Shown one piece after another: positions 17,028-25,417 of a stretch of DNA of 64,000 nt (the first letter of the stretch is position 1; every line of letters begins with the position of its first letter). The DNA comes from DATEAV01 sp964513155. Lineage in GTDB: Bacteria > Chloroflexota > Anaerolineae > Anaerolineales > E44-bin32. The notes below the pieces were generated by a model. That model was not told where the DNA came from. It searched no databases and saw nothing but the letters and a program-made list of their open reading frames with translations. The position numbers were made by a program, and so were the translations under genes. The stretch is from NCBI GenBank assembly GCA_964513155.1, contig CAZEMA010000001.1, positions 1 through 64,000 on the forward strand, in the 5' to 3' direction.

Positions 17028-18125
17028 ATGTATCCAGCACCGCAGAAGGAATCGTTTGCCAGAATCAAAGTGGTCGGGGTTGGTGGCGGCGGGAGCAACG
17101 CCGTCAACCGGATGATCGAGGAAGGCCTGGCGGGGATCGAGTTTGTGGCCGTCAACACCGATGCCCAGGCTCTCCTGCTCTCCAACGCCCCCAAACGGGT
17201 GCGCATCGGCGACAAGCTGACGCGCGGCCTGGGCGCGGGCGGCAACCCCGAGGTCGGCCAGAGGGCGGCCGAGGAATCGGCGGATGACCTGTACGAAGTG
17301 CTGAAAGGCACCGATATGGCGTTCATCGCGGCTGGAATCGGCGGAGGCACGGGCACCGGCGCGGTCCCGATCATCGCCCAGATCGCCAAGGAAGTTGGGG
17401 CACTGACCATCGGTGTGGTCACCCGGCCGTTCACCTTCGAGGGCGGCAAGCGGGCGCAGGTGGCCGAGGCCGGCATCGACAAGCTCAAGGAGCACGTCGA
17501 TACGCTGATCGTGATCCCCAACGACCGTCTGCTCCAGATCGCCGACAAGCGCGCCAGCCTGCAGCAGGCATTCAAGCTGGCGGATGACGTCCTGCTCCAG
17601 GGCATCCAGGGCATCAGCGAGCTGATCACGGTGCCCGGCCTGATCAACCTGGATTTTGCCGACGTGCGCACGATCATGTCGGAGGGTGGGGCGGCGCTGA
17701 TGGCCGTTGGCCGCGCCTCCGGCGAGGAGCGGGCGCGTGTGGCGGCCGAGCAGGCAATCTCCAGCCAGCTCCTGGACATCACCATTGACGGTGCCCGCGG
17801 CATCCTGTTCAACATCACCGGTGGGCCGGACCTCAGCCTGTTCGAGGTCAACCAGGCGGCGGCGATCATTAAGGAGACGGCTCACCCAGACGTCAACCTG
17901 ATCTTCGGCGCCGTGATCGATCCGAATATGACGGAGGAGATCCGCATCACTGTGATCGCCACCGGGTTTGAGGGCTCAGGCACACTCCAGCGGGCGGCGG
18001 CCAGGCGTGCCCGCCGGGTGGAGACGGTTGCCGCCACCAAGCAGGAAGTGTCCGCAGAGGCGTTCCAGCCAAGGGCCTTTGACATCAACGACCTCGACAT
18101 CCCCGCCTTCTTGCGTCGCCGATAG
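17028..18125 (+). CDS. ftsZ: Cell division GTPase FtsZ
   Basis: FtsZ is the tubulin-like GTPase that forms the division ring. The 365-aa protein has VVGVGGGGSNAVNRMI at the N terminus, the GTP-binding GGGTGTGAVP signature near residue 106, and TRPFTFEGGKR. The extreme C terminus, DINDLDIPAFLRRR, is the conserved peptide that binds FtsA and other partners. A very strong ribosome binding site (GGAGGAGG) lies 8 nt before ATG 17028, after a 66-nt gap from ftsA, consistent with high FtsZ output. It ends the dcw cluster. Confidence 0.98.
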   Translation: MYPAPQKESFARIKVVGVGGGGSNAVNRMIEEGLAGIEFVAVNTDAQALLLSNAPKRVRIGDKLTRGLGAGGNPEVGQRAAEESADDLYEVLKGTDMAFIAAGIGGGTGTGAVPIIAQIAKEVGALTIGVVTRPFTFEGGKRAQVAEAGIDKLKEHVDTLIVIPNDRLLQIADKRASLQQAFKLADDVLLQGIQGISELITVPGLINLDFADVRTIMSEGGAALMAVGRASGEERARVAAEQAISSQLLDITIDGARGILFNITGGPDLSLFEVNQAAAIIKETAHPDVNLIFGAVIDPNMTEEIRITVIATGFEGSGTLQRAAARRARRVETVAATKQEVSAEAFQPRAFDINDLDIPAFLRRR

Positions 18126-18161
18126 GGCCGATGGCAGGCCCTGCGGGGCGTGAAATCTCCT

Positions 18162-18254
18162 CCGCCGGGACGGGAAGACCGGTTGCTGCCCGGTCTGTCC
18201 TCCGGCGGGCGGGGGGCCTCCGGCCGGCACCGGTCTCCTCCTCCCGGTGCCGGC
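18162..18254 (+). terminator. Tandem GC-rich hairpins after ftsZ
   Basis: Two strong hairpins follow ftsZ. The first (18162-18208) stacks three short perfect stems: CCGCCGG with CCGGCGG, GGAC with GTCC and AGACCGG with CCGGTCT. The second (18223-18254) is a perfect 11-bp stem with a 10-nt loop. No T tract follows, so they may act with Rho or protect the 3' end instead of being a simple intrinsic terminator. I checked for a cobalamin riboswitch before the downstream ribonucleotide reductase genes and saw no conserved B12 box. Confidence 0.5.
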
Positions 18255-18319
18255 CCGCCGCGCCTCAGGGGGCAGTACCAAGGTACTAGATTCTTTAAGG
18301 TCAGCGGATGGCTTTCGCC

Positions 18320-18349
18320 TTGCTCTGGCTTTTCGGACTGTGCTAGAAT
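18320..18349 (+). promoter_or_regulatory. nrdR promoter with extended -10
   Basis: TTGCTC (18320-18325) and TAGAAT (18344-18349) are separated by 18 bp, with TGC directly before the -10 box. The start would fall near 18356, leaving an 80-nt leader to nrdR. Confidence 0.6.
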
Positions 18350-18435
18350 GCCGTCCACGACCGAGGATGTTGGGGAGCCAAGAGTGGAGCCCCCGACATC
18401 TGGCCTAAAACGTCCGTTCGAACCTCGGAATCCTG

Positions 18436-18885
18436 ATGCGCTGCCCTTATTGCCGAAGCCACCGAACACGTGTCATCGACACCACCCATGATGCCAGAGG
18501 CGGGGTTCGTCGTCGCCGTGTCTGCCTCGCCTGCAAGCAGCGCTTCAGCACCCACGAAAGAGCCGTCCTGGCGACCCCCCTCCTGGTCAAACAGGACGGC
18601 ACCCGGCAGGAGTTTGAGCGGGAGAAGTTGGCCCGCGGCATCCGCATCGCCTGCGCCAAGCGCCCCGTGTCCGCTGCCGACGTCGATCGCCTGGTGGGCG
18701 AGATCGAGGCTACCCTCCAGGCGATGGGCAAGGCCGAAGTTTCCACCCGCATTGTGGGCGACATGGTCATCGCCGGGCTCAAAGAGCTAGACCACGTCGC
18801 CTACATCCGCTACGCCATTGTCTACCTGGGCCTGGATGACCTCCGGGCCATCCGCAACGAAATCGACCGATTACTGGAAGGTTGA
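18436..18885 (+). CDS. nrdR: Transcriptional repressor NrdR
   Basis: NrdR represses ribonucleotide reductase genes in response to bound ATP/dATP. The 149-aa protein has the N-terminal zinc ribbon (MRCPYC...CLACKQRFST, four cysteines) followed by an ATP-cone (VVKQDG-like LVKQDGTRQEFEREKLARGI). Length and domain order match the family. It lies 94 nt upstream of nrdJ, its expected target, although I could not find a clear NrdR box in that spacer. A promoter with an extended -10 element lies 87 nt upstream. Confidence 0.96.
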   Translation: MRCPYCRSHRTRVIDTTHDARGGVRRRRVCLACKQRFSTHERAVLATPLLVKQDGTRQEFEREKLARGIRIACAKRPVSAADVDRLVGEIEATLQAMGKAEVSTRIVGDMVIAGLKELDHVAYIRYAIVYLGLDDLRAIRNEIDRLLEG

Positions 18886-18979
18886 GCCGCCCTCACTTAC
18901 GGCACGGTGAGCGCGGCTCGTCCTTTTGTGATGGGGCCGAAGGACTTGGAGCGTCATGACACAGGTAGGAGGCAAGTCC

Positions 18980-21295
18980 ATGCTGGACACTGCCAAGCCG
19001 GAGGTTCATTTGGGCGACCAGCTTGAGCGCCCGAGCCAACGGCCGCCGCTCCCGGAAGAGTGCCGTCATGTCCAGCTGGGCGAGAATGCCCGCACGGTCC
19101 TGTTGAAGCGCTATGTCCGGCGCGGCGAAGACGGACAGCCTATCGAGACCGTGGAGGAGATGTTCTGGCGGGTCGCCTACCATGTCGCTGAGGCCGAGAA
19201 CGAATGGGGTGGCGAGCCCCTGGCCGTTGCCCTTCGGTTCTATGACCTTCTGGCCTCCAAGCGTTTCTTCCCGAACTCACCGACCTTCACCGGTGCCGGC
19301 ACGCCTCTTGGCCAGTTGGCAGCGTGCTTTGTCCTCCCGATCTCAGATGACATGGGCCGGGACCCGGCCGGCATCTTCCAGACGCTTCGGGACGCGGCCC
19401 TGATCCAGCAGACCGGCGGCGGCAACGGTTTCTCTTTCAGCCGCTTGCGCCAGCGTGGGGCGCTCGTCCGTTCCTCCGCCGGCGAGGCCACGGGCCCCGT
19501 CGGCTTCCTGCGTGTCTACGACAAGGCCTTTGGTGAGATTGCCCAGGGAGGCACTCGGCGCGGGGCGAACATGGCCGTGCTGCGGGTCGATCACCCCGAT
19601 ATCCGCCAGTTCATCACCTGCAAGGTCGACGAGAACCAGATCACCAACTTCAACATCTCGGTCGGCGTGACCGATGCCTTCATGAAGGCGGTGTCCGACG
19701 ATGGCACCTATGATCTGGTGGCTCCCCACACCGGCGAAGTTGTCGAGACCGTCCGGGCGCGGGAGGTTTTCGACCTGATGGTGAGGCACGCTCACCACAA
19801 CGGTGAGCCGGGTATCCTCTTCCTGGATGTCGCCAACCGCGGCAATCCGGTCCCGCACCTCTACGACCTTGAGGCCACCAATCCCTGCGGCGAGCAGTGG
19901 CTGGGACCCTATGAGAGCTGCTGCCTGGGCTCGATCAACTTGGCCGAGCACTTCGGCCCCGGCAGGACCGTCGATTGGGAGAAGCTGCGGGAGACGGCCG
20001 CGGCCAGCACCTGCTTCCTCGACGATGTCGTCACCACCAATGCCTACGTGGGCGCTGTGCCCCAGCTCAAAGAGGCCGCTCTCCGTGCTCGACGGATCGG
20101 TCTGGGGATCATGGGCCTGGGCGACCTGATGTACCACGTAGGCGTACGCTATGGTTCCGAGGAGGCGCAGGAGTTCGCCGGGCAGCTGATGGAATTCATC
20201 CGCTACCACTGCATGCTCACCAGCATCGACCTGGCCAGCCAGCGGGGGCCGTTCCCCGCTCTCCATGGCAGCATCTACGACTCTGAAGACCTCCGCTGGC
20301 AGCCCCCCATGCCTCTCTTCCCCCATAGCCGTGACTTCGGTCGACCGGAAGTGGACTGGGAGCTGGTCCGCGAGGGCCTGCGCCAACACGGCATGCGCAA
20401 CGCGGCACAGACGACCATCGCGCCGACCGGCACCGTAGGCACGGTCGCAGGCTGCGAGAGCTACGGTTGCGAACCGGTGTTTGCGTTGGCCTACTCCCGC
20501 CATGTGGACGACCGGGGCAGCGATCTCCAACTCCACTACACCAGCCCACTGTTTGAGCAGGCGCTGATGGAGTCGGGCCTAGACGAGGAGGCGCGTGAGA
20601 CCATCGTCGAGCAGGTGCTGGAAGAGGGTTCCTGCCAGGAGGTAGCCGGCGTTCCCGAGCACCTGCGCCACGTTTTTGTTGTCTCCCAGGACATCACGCC
20701 GGATGAGCACGTCCGCATGCAGGCGGCACTCCAGGTGTTCGTGGACAACAGCCTATCGAAGACCTGTAACTTCGCCGAGGACGCCGCGCCGGAAGACGTC
20801 GCCAAGGCCTACCGACTGGCCTGGGAGCTCGGCTGCAAAGGTCTAACNNNNNNNNNNNNNNNNNNNNNNNNNNNNNNNNNNNNNNNNNNNNNNNNNNNNN
20901 NNNNNNNNNNNNNNNNNNNNNNNNNNNNNNNNNNNNNNNNNNNNNNNGTCTCCGAGGCGATCGGTCGGCTGGTCTCGTACGCACTGCGAGTGGCCTCCCT
21001 CGTGCCGCCTCGGGAGAGGATGGCCGAAGTCGTCCGTCAGCTGGCCGGAATCGGCGGCGGGCGGCCCATGGGCTTCGGCCCGAACCGCGTGCTTTCCCTG
21101 CCGGATGGCGTGGCCAGAGCTTTGGCCGAGTACCTGGGCCAGACCCCCGAGTCAATGCCCGTCGAGATCGAGATCGTTCCCGCCGGGCAGCTTCCGATGC
21201 AGATCGGCGACCTTTGCCCGGAGTGCGGCGAGGCCGCGTTGGTGAACGAGGAGGGCTGCCGCAAGTGCCGCGCCTGCGGCTTCAGCGAGTGCTGA
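18980..21295 (+). CDS. nrdJ: Adenosylcobalamin-dependent (class II) ribonucleotide reductase, gap inside
   Basis: This enzyme reduces ribonucleotides to deoxyribonucleotides using adenosylcobalamin radical chemistry, so it works with or without oxygen. Visible motifs: NSPTFTGAGTPLGQLAACFV, QTGGGNGFSFSRLR, the active-site loop NPCGEQWLGPYESCCLGSIN, and APTGTVGTVAGCESYG. The C terminus holds a zinc ribbon-like CPECG...CRKCRACG that serves to recharge the active-site thiols. A 100-N gap (20848-20947) removes part of the C-terminal catalytic region. The start at ATG 18980 follows GGAGG by 7 nt; ATG 18956 is the alternative. Confidence 0.95.
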   Translation: MLDTAKPEVHLGDQLERPSQRPPLPEECRHVQLGENARTVLLKRYVRRGEDGQPIETVEEMFWRVAYHVAEAENEWGGEPLAVALRFYDLLASKRFFPNSPTFTGAGTPLGQLAACFVLPISDDMGRDPAGIFQTLRDAALIQQTGGGNGFSFSRLRQRGALVRSSAGEATGPVGFLRVYDKAFGEIAQGGTRRGANMAVLRVDHPDIRQFITCKVDENQITNFNISVGVTDAFMKAVSDDGTYDLVAPHTGEVVETVRAREVFDLMVRHAHHNGEPGILFLDVANRGNPVPHLYDLEATNPCGEQWLGPYESCCLGSINLAEHFGPGRTVDWEKLRETAAASTCFLDDVVTTNAYVGAVPQLKEAALRARRIGLGIMGLGDLMYHVGVRYGSEEAQEFAGQLMEFIRYHCMLTSIDLASQRGPFPALHGSIYDSEDLRWQPPMPLFPHSRDFGRPEVDWELVREGLRQHGMRNAAQTTIAPTGTVGTVAGCESYGCEPVFALAYSRHVDDRGSDLQLHYTSPLFEQALMESGLDEEARETIVEQVLEEGSCQEVAGVPEHLRHVFVVSQDITPDEHVRMQAALQVFVDNSLSKTCNFAEDAAPEDVAKAYRLAWELGCKGLXXXXXXXXXXXXXXXXXXXXXXXXXXXXXXXXXXVSEAIGRLVSYALRVASLVPPRERMAEVVRQLAGIGGGRPMGFGPNRVLSLPDGVARALAEYLGQTPESMPVEIEIVPAGQLPMQIGDLCPECGEAALVNEEGCRKCRACGFSEC
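20848..20947. other. Assembly gap (100 N) inside nrdJ
   Basis: Exactly 100 N of unknown true length. The nrdJ frame happens to be the same on both sides. Confidence 0.99.
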
Positions 21296-21308
21296 CAGGC
21301 GCTCAGTT

Positions 21309-21436
21309 CTAGCAAGGTGATGAAAGACCGCCTTGCCCGGAGAAAAGAACCGCACATGTGGTGGTTGGGGCGAAGCCCCAACCACCACATGTGCGAATTC
21401 TTTGCAGGAAGCATGGGTCTTTCGTCGCACGCCTAG
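21309..21436. repeat. Dispersed repeat copy 1, with 21-bp hairpin
   Basis: The element lies 14 nt after the nrdJ stop. Its ends read CTAGCAAGGTGATGAAAG and, inverted, CTAGGCGTGCGACGAAAG. At the centre is a perfect 21-bp inverted repeat (21351-21371 with 21375-21395) around a GAA loop. Related copies lie at 24862-24944, 33504-33572 and 42180-42307. No coding capacity. It may be a non-mobile REP-like or MITE-like element or a transcript 3'-end structure. Confidence 0.8.
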
Positions 21437-21879
21437 TCCTGACCTACTGCGATTCGGCTCATCGAGGGACTCTCGGGGTCTGAGATGGGGGACCCGCGTC
21501 GTCAGTAGTTGGTCACGCACGTTCTCGCCGGATACCACAACCGGAGGAAGCCGGTTTCGGTTCACCGTGATCCATCCCCGGCCGACTTCACCCCAGCTCA
21601 GGCGGCCGCGCGACAAGTACTCAGGTACGCCCATTGGGCTGCCTGGCGTGCGGAGAGGGCGTCGGCGGCCGGCGAGCGGCGACTGGCATCGGCAATCGTG
21701 GATAGGCCGCCGGAAGAGGGTAGACGGCGGCAGAGAGAGGTTGAAAGGATCTCGAAGGCAGGGTCTCGGGCGGCCTCAAGCCGGTCCGGCCCAGGCCGGG
21801 AGGCAAGCCCTGTTGTATACTTCTGCCATCCTCAACTCTCGCTCTTGCGGAGCCTTCTTGAAAGGGGAATTCGGATCCT
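21437..21879. other. Intergenic region before the deoxynucleoside kinase
   Basis: About 440 bases with no convincing gene. A short arginine-rich plus-strand frame (21509-21937) overlaps the kinase start and has no family match that I recognise. A possible -10 box, TATACT, lies at 21816-21821, but I see no good -35 box. The sequence may contain decayed coding material. Confidence 0.4.
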
Positions 21880-22524
21880 ATGGCCAAGCGTTTTGTGCTC
21901 GTCGCTGGGAACATCGGAGCCGGCAAGACCTCGCTGACAGAGCGGCTGGGGGAACGCCTGGGCTGGCACACGGCCTATGAGTCTGTGGCCGACAATCCCT
22001 ATCTGGCCGACTTCTATGCGGACATGCGGGCATGGGCATTCCACCTTCAGATCTTCTTCCTCGGCCACCGGGCGGAGCAGCACATGGCGCTCGCCCGGCT
22101 GCCGGAATCGGCCATCGTCGACCGCTCCATCTATGAGGACGCCGAGATCTTCGCCCGGGCTAGCTTGATTCTGGGCAACGTCACCGAGCGGGACTACAAG
22201 ACCTATCGCTGCGTGTATGCCCTCGTGGTCAACAGCCTGCCAGCCCCAGACCTTCTGCTGTACCTGAAGACGCCGGTCCCGGTGCTCCTGGAGCGAATAC
22301 GAGCTCGCGGGCGGGACATGGAGAAGGGGATCACTGCCGACTACCTCAGTCTGCTGGACAAGTGCTACACCGAATGGCTGGCCAAATTCGACATTTGCCC
22401 GGTCCTGACCATCCGGAGCGACGATCTCGACTTCGTCCACAAGCCTAAGCATCTGGAGATTGTCGTCCAACGGATCAATGACAAGCTCGCCGGCAAGGAA
22501 GAGGTCCGTTTCCCGTCGGAGTGA
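21880..22524 (+). CDS. Deoxynucleoside kinase (dNK/dGK-dAK family)
   Basis: The 214-aa protein phosphorylates deoxynucleosides to monophosphates in nucleotide salvage. It has the P-loop VLVAGNIGAGKTSLTERL at the N terminus, the catalytic ESV/ADNPYLADFY region, the DRS motif in AIVDRSIYEDAEIFA, and the lid segment RIRARGRDMEKGI. This matches the deoxyguanosine/deoxyadenosine kinase group; the exact substrate cannot be read from sequence. AAGGGG lies before ATG 21880. It sits near nrdJ, so de novo and salvage dNTP supply are close together. A separate thymidine kinase gene occurs at 51688. Confidence 0.9.
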   Translation: MAKRFVLVAGNIGAGKTSLTERLGERLGWHTAYESVADNPYLADFYADMRAWAFHLQIFFLGHRAEQHMALARLPESAIVDRSIYEDAEIFARASLILGNVTERDYKTYRCVYALVVNSLPAPDLLLYLKTPVPVLLERIRARGRDMEKGITADYLSLLDKCYTEWLAKFDICPVLTIRSDDLDFVHKPKHLEIVVQRINDKLAGKEEVRFPSE

Positions 22525-22795
22525 CATCCCTTGGGATCCCCCAGGGACTCTTGCCATTTCTCACCCGTTCAGCAAGCCGGAAGGCTGCCTTGAGCTGGCC
22601 CAGGGTCGATAGCCGCCGGAGCGTTGTCCGGGGCTCAGGACTCGGTTGAGGCCCGGCCCGTCCGTCGCCCCATCGACACCGTAGGCAGGCGTCTGCAGGC
22701 ATCGGGCCTAGCCTGCGTGCGAGCCGAGCGTGTTCACAGGGCGGTTCGCAGGCTCCGGCCACACAATCCCCAGGTCGACCGTCAGGAGAAGGCTG

Positions 22796-23767
22796 ATGCA
22801 GAACAAGATCATTCCACTGGCCGAGGCCGCTGCGCTTGTCCCCGATGGGGCAAGCATATCCTTTGGCGGCTTCACCACGCAGCGTCACCCGATGGCGTTC
22901 GTGTATGAGCTGATCCGGCTCGGACGGCGGGATCTTTATCTGTTTGGCCACTCGCCCGGCGGCGATTGGGACATCTTGATCGGCGCCGGCTGTGTCCGCC
23001 GAGTGGAGCTCGCCTACGAGGCCGATGAGGCCTTCAACACCGTTGGCCCCCGCTGGCGCCAGGCGGTCGAGGGCGGGCAGATCGAGTGGGAGGATTACAG
23101 TAACTTCGCCATGGTCGCCCGCTTCACGGCGGGTGCCATGGGCATCCCCTTCCTGCCCATTCGGAGCCTGCTCGGCAGCGACGTGCTTGCCCAGGAGGCC
23201 CTCACGGCTGAGCAAAGGGCGTCGGATCCGCGGACTTCTCCCAAGAAGCTGCATGTAATGCAGTCGCCGTTTGATCCCGAGGATCGGGTCGTTTTGGTGC
23301 CGGCGATCCACACGGAGTTTGCCGTCATCCACGTGCAGAAGGCCACCCCGCTGGGGACCGTTCGCATCGAGGGCCAGACGTTCGCCGATGTGCAGCAGGC
23401 CCTTTCCGCCGACTGCCTGATCGTGACGGCAGAGGAGATCGTCGACGAAGAGGTCTTGCGCACCGACCCGGCGCGCAACCCGATCCCCTATTTCGCCGTC
23501 CAGCATGTCTGCCATGTCCCCTTCGGGGCGCATCCCTATGCCGTGTTCGGCTACTACGACTACGACCCGCGCCAACTGAAGACCTACCATGAAGGCGCCC
23601 GGGAAGATGCTACCTTCCGCCGCTATCTTGACACCTTCGTCTACGGCGTGACCGACCACGCCGGGTACCTGGAGGTCGTCGGGGGCAATGCGCGCCTGGA
23701 GGGCCTGAAGGCAGACCCTGCCTACGGCTACAGCCCGGATCTGAAGCGCAGGAGGCTGGAGGCATGA
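22796..23767 (+). CDS. Family I CoA-transferase subunit A (glutaconate CoA-transferase type)
   Basis: The 323-aa product matches the alpha subunit of glutaconate-type CoA-transferases, with IPLAEAAALVPDGASISFGG near the N terminus, then LIGAGCVRRVELAYEAD and an IHVQKATPLGTVRIEG segment. Such enzymes exchange CoA between carboxylic acids in fermentation or catabolic routes; the substrate is unknown. The start ATG 22796 follows AGGAGAAGG; the frame runs further upstream but without a binding site. The stop overlaps the subunit B start (ATGA), as expected for a heteromer. About 270 nt of spacer precede it with no gene. Confidence 0.88.
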   Translation: MQNKIIPLAEAAALVPDGASISFGGFTTQRHPMAFVYELIRLGRRDLYLFGHSPGGDWDILIGAGCVRRVELAYEADEAFNTVGPRWRQAVEGGQIEWEDYSNFAMVARFTAGAMGIPFLPIRSLLGSDVLAQEALTAEQRASDPRTSPKKLHVMQSPFDPEDRVVLVPAIHTEFAVIHVQKATPLGTVRIEGQTFADVQQALSADCLIVTAEEIVDEEVLRTDPARNPIPYFAVQHVCHVPFGAHPYAVFGYYDYDPRQLKTYHEGAREDATFRRYLDTFVYGVTDHAGYLEVVGGNARLEGLKADPAYGYSPDLKRRRLEA

Positions 23768-24534
23768 GCGACCACAGGTACACCCTGACCGAACTGATGG
23801 CCGTAACCTCCGCCCGGGAGATCAAAGAGGGCGAGATCGTTTTCGCCGGGACGGGGCTGCCCATGCTGGGGGTGATGCTGGCTCAGCGAACCCATGCCCC
23901 GAACTGCTGCATCATCTTTGAGGCCGGCACGGCCGCCAGTCGGCTGGCCCATCTGCCGATGTCGGTCGGAGACCCTCGCAACATGCGCGGCGCGGCCACG
24001 GCGGCGGGCCTGATCGAGGTCTTCTCCTACGTGCTGCAGGCAGGGCGCGTCGACGTCGGCTTCCTGAGCGGGGCCCAGGTCGACCGCTACGGCAATATCA
24101 ACAGCACCTCGATTGGGCTCGACCCGCGCCACCCCCGCGTCCGTTTCTCGGGCAGCGGCGGGGCCTGTGACATCGCTTGCCTGGCGAAGCATACGATCAT
24201 CATTGCCTCGCACGAGCAACGTCGCTTCCCCGAGAAGGTCGACTACATCACCAGCCCGGGATGGCTGGAGGGCGGCGACAGCCGCCTCAGGTCTGGTCTC
24301 GTGCGGGGAGGGCCGAGCGTCGTTGTCACCACCAAAGGGGTGATGCGCTTCCGGCCCGACACCAAGGCCATGTATCTGGCAAGCTACCACCCGGGGGTAA
24401 GCCCCCAGGCTGTGGCGGACGATACCGGCTTTCCTCTTGATATTGCCGGCGCAACGGAGACCCCCGCGCCGACACCAGAGGAGTTGCACATCCTGCGCGA
24501 GGTCGTGGACCCAGAGAGGATCTTCCTCAAGTGA
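23764..24534 (+). CDS. Family I CoA-transferase subunit B
   Basis: The 256-aa beta subunit pairs with the gene just upstream. It shows the catalytic-glutamate motif IIFEAGTAAS with the glutamate near residue 53, FLSGAQVDRYGNINST, and the SGSGGACDIACLAKHTIII motif. Because the glutamate that forms the glutamyl-CoA thioester is present, a true transferase is more likely than an IpdAB-type ring hydrolase, in which that residue is lost. ATG 23764 overlaps the subunit A stop by 4 nt. Confidence 0.88.
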   Translation: MSDHRYTLTELMAVTSAREIKEGEIVFAGTGLPMLGVMLAQRTHAPNCCIIFEAGTAASRLAHLPMSVGDPRNMRGAATAAGLIEVFSYVLQAGRVDVGFLSGAQVDRYGNINSTSIGLDPRHPRVRFSGSGGACDIACLAKHTIIIASHEQRRFPEKVDYITSPGWLEGGDSRLRSGLVRGGPSVVVTTKGVMRFRPDTKAMYLASYHPGVSPQAVADDTGFPLDIAGATETPAPTPEELHILREVVDPERIFLK

Positions 24535-24676
24535 GGCCCCTGCCTGGCCGGCCGATCTTCGGAGAGAGGAGACCCTCGCGGCGAACCTGGCAGAGTCCCA
24601 TCCTGGGCGCGGGGTTCGTTCCTGGGCGCCTCAAGCCATGCCCGTTCGACCAGGTGGATGGCGATCGGATGGGGCC

Positions 24677-24865
24677 GTGAGACTCGGACGGCGACGGGTT
24701 CTGCTGGCGATCCTGCTGATCGTAACTGGCATCGTCGTACTGCTCCAGGTCTTCAAGGTGCTCGCGGGCGTTGTCGGCGTCGCCGAGTATCTGATCGTGA
24801 TTGCGCTCGTCATCGTCCTTTTCGGCCTGGCGCTCCTGCGCAAGCCCCGCGGCAGGGGCGACTAG
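24677..24865 (+). CDS. Small two-helix membrane protein
   Basis: A 62-aa ORF begins at GTG 24677 (or ATG 24638, 75 aa) and encodes two hydrophobic helices, VLLAILLIVTGIVVLLQVF and VAEYLIVIALVIVLFGLALL, with basic ends. GGATGGGG lies just before the GTG. No family is recognised. The hydrophobic pattern is typical of real small membrane proteins, and the ORF lies 142 nt after the CoA-transferase genes. Its stop codon lies in the CTAG that opens repeat copy 4. Confidence 0.5.
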   Translation: MRLGRRRVLLAILLIVTGIVVLLQVFKVLAGVVGVAEYLIVIALVIVLFGLALLRKPRGRGD

Positions 24866-24944
24866 CCTCTCAGGTCCAGCAAGCCACTGCTCGCTCAATC
24901 GGACTCTTCTTCGAGCAAGGCGATTTTCAATCACCCTGCCAGGG
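24862..24944. repeat. Dispersed repeat copy 4, short form
   Basis: It aligns with copy 3 along its length: CTAG start, AAGCCACTGCT block, CTTCTTCGAGCAAGGCG and TCACCCTGCCAGGG at the end. It lacks the central 21-bp hairpin of copies 1 and 2. It begins at the stop codon of the small membrane protein gene. Confidence 0.6.
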
Positions 24945-25317
24945 CGAACCGCAGCTGTGTCTCCGGCGACCTCAATAGAAGTGTTCTGGAAAGACCCCGC
25001 GAGTACGGAGACGGGGACAAATGGCTTCCTCCCTTAGCTGGCTTCTTCCATCCCCTTGGGCAGCAATCTCGGCATCGCGTTTGGCCCCATGGGTGGGCTG
25101 GATGTGGACATGCCGTTGGGCAATGAGTGCTTCCTCTGCTGCGCGCCGCCAGGTGGGGGCGCATCACCGCGCTCACCGGTGGAGCCGGCGGATCGAGCTC
25201 GGCGGCGCTGGATCCCTCCCAGGAAATGCCCGGGTCGCGCATGAAGCCACTGTGGTAGGAATCGCGCCCGGCGGGTCGCAGACCCGATACACGGTCTGCC
25301 TTTCCGACAGCCTGCGC
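24945..25317. other. Unassigned region next to a gap
   Basis: About 370 bases between repeat copy 4 and the gap. Frames are open on both strands, but none shows a known motif. The 3' end of the uracil-DNA glycosylase gene lies in or close to the gap, so this stretch probably begins as its downstream intergenic sequence. Confidence 0.4.
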
Positions 25318-25417
25318 NNNNNNNNNNNNNNNNNNNNNNNNNNNNNNNNNNNNNNNNNNNNNNNNNNNNNNNNNNNNNNNNNNNNNNNNNNNNNNNNNNN
25401 NNNNNNNNNNNNNNNNN
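25318..25417. other. Assembly gap (100 N) at the end of the glycosylase gene
   Basis: Exactly 100 N. It hides the last codons and stop of the minus-strand uracil-DNA glycosylase. Confidence 0.99.

Noticed and set aside
15609..17885. A 758-codon minus-strand frame across ftsA and ftsZ
   Set aside because: Antisense shadow; ftsA and ftsZ are unmistakable on the plus strand.
18126..18435. Cobalamin riboswitch or NrdR box before nrdR-nrdJ
   Set aside because: Looked for because nrdJ uses adenosylcobalamin, but no B12-box-like core or NrdR-type palindrome was found; only GC hairpins and a promoter are visible.
21309..21436. Palindromic repeat as an insertion sequence
   Set aside because: No transposase coding capacity in any copy; the copies are 70-130 bp. 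A MITE-like origin remains possible but is not shown.
24931..25317. Continuation of the uracil-DNA glycosylase through the gap
   Set aside because: The frame after the gap is open only by chance; the family ends shortly after the YHPSRQN motif, and the sequence beyond shows no similarity.
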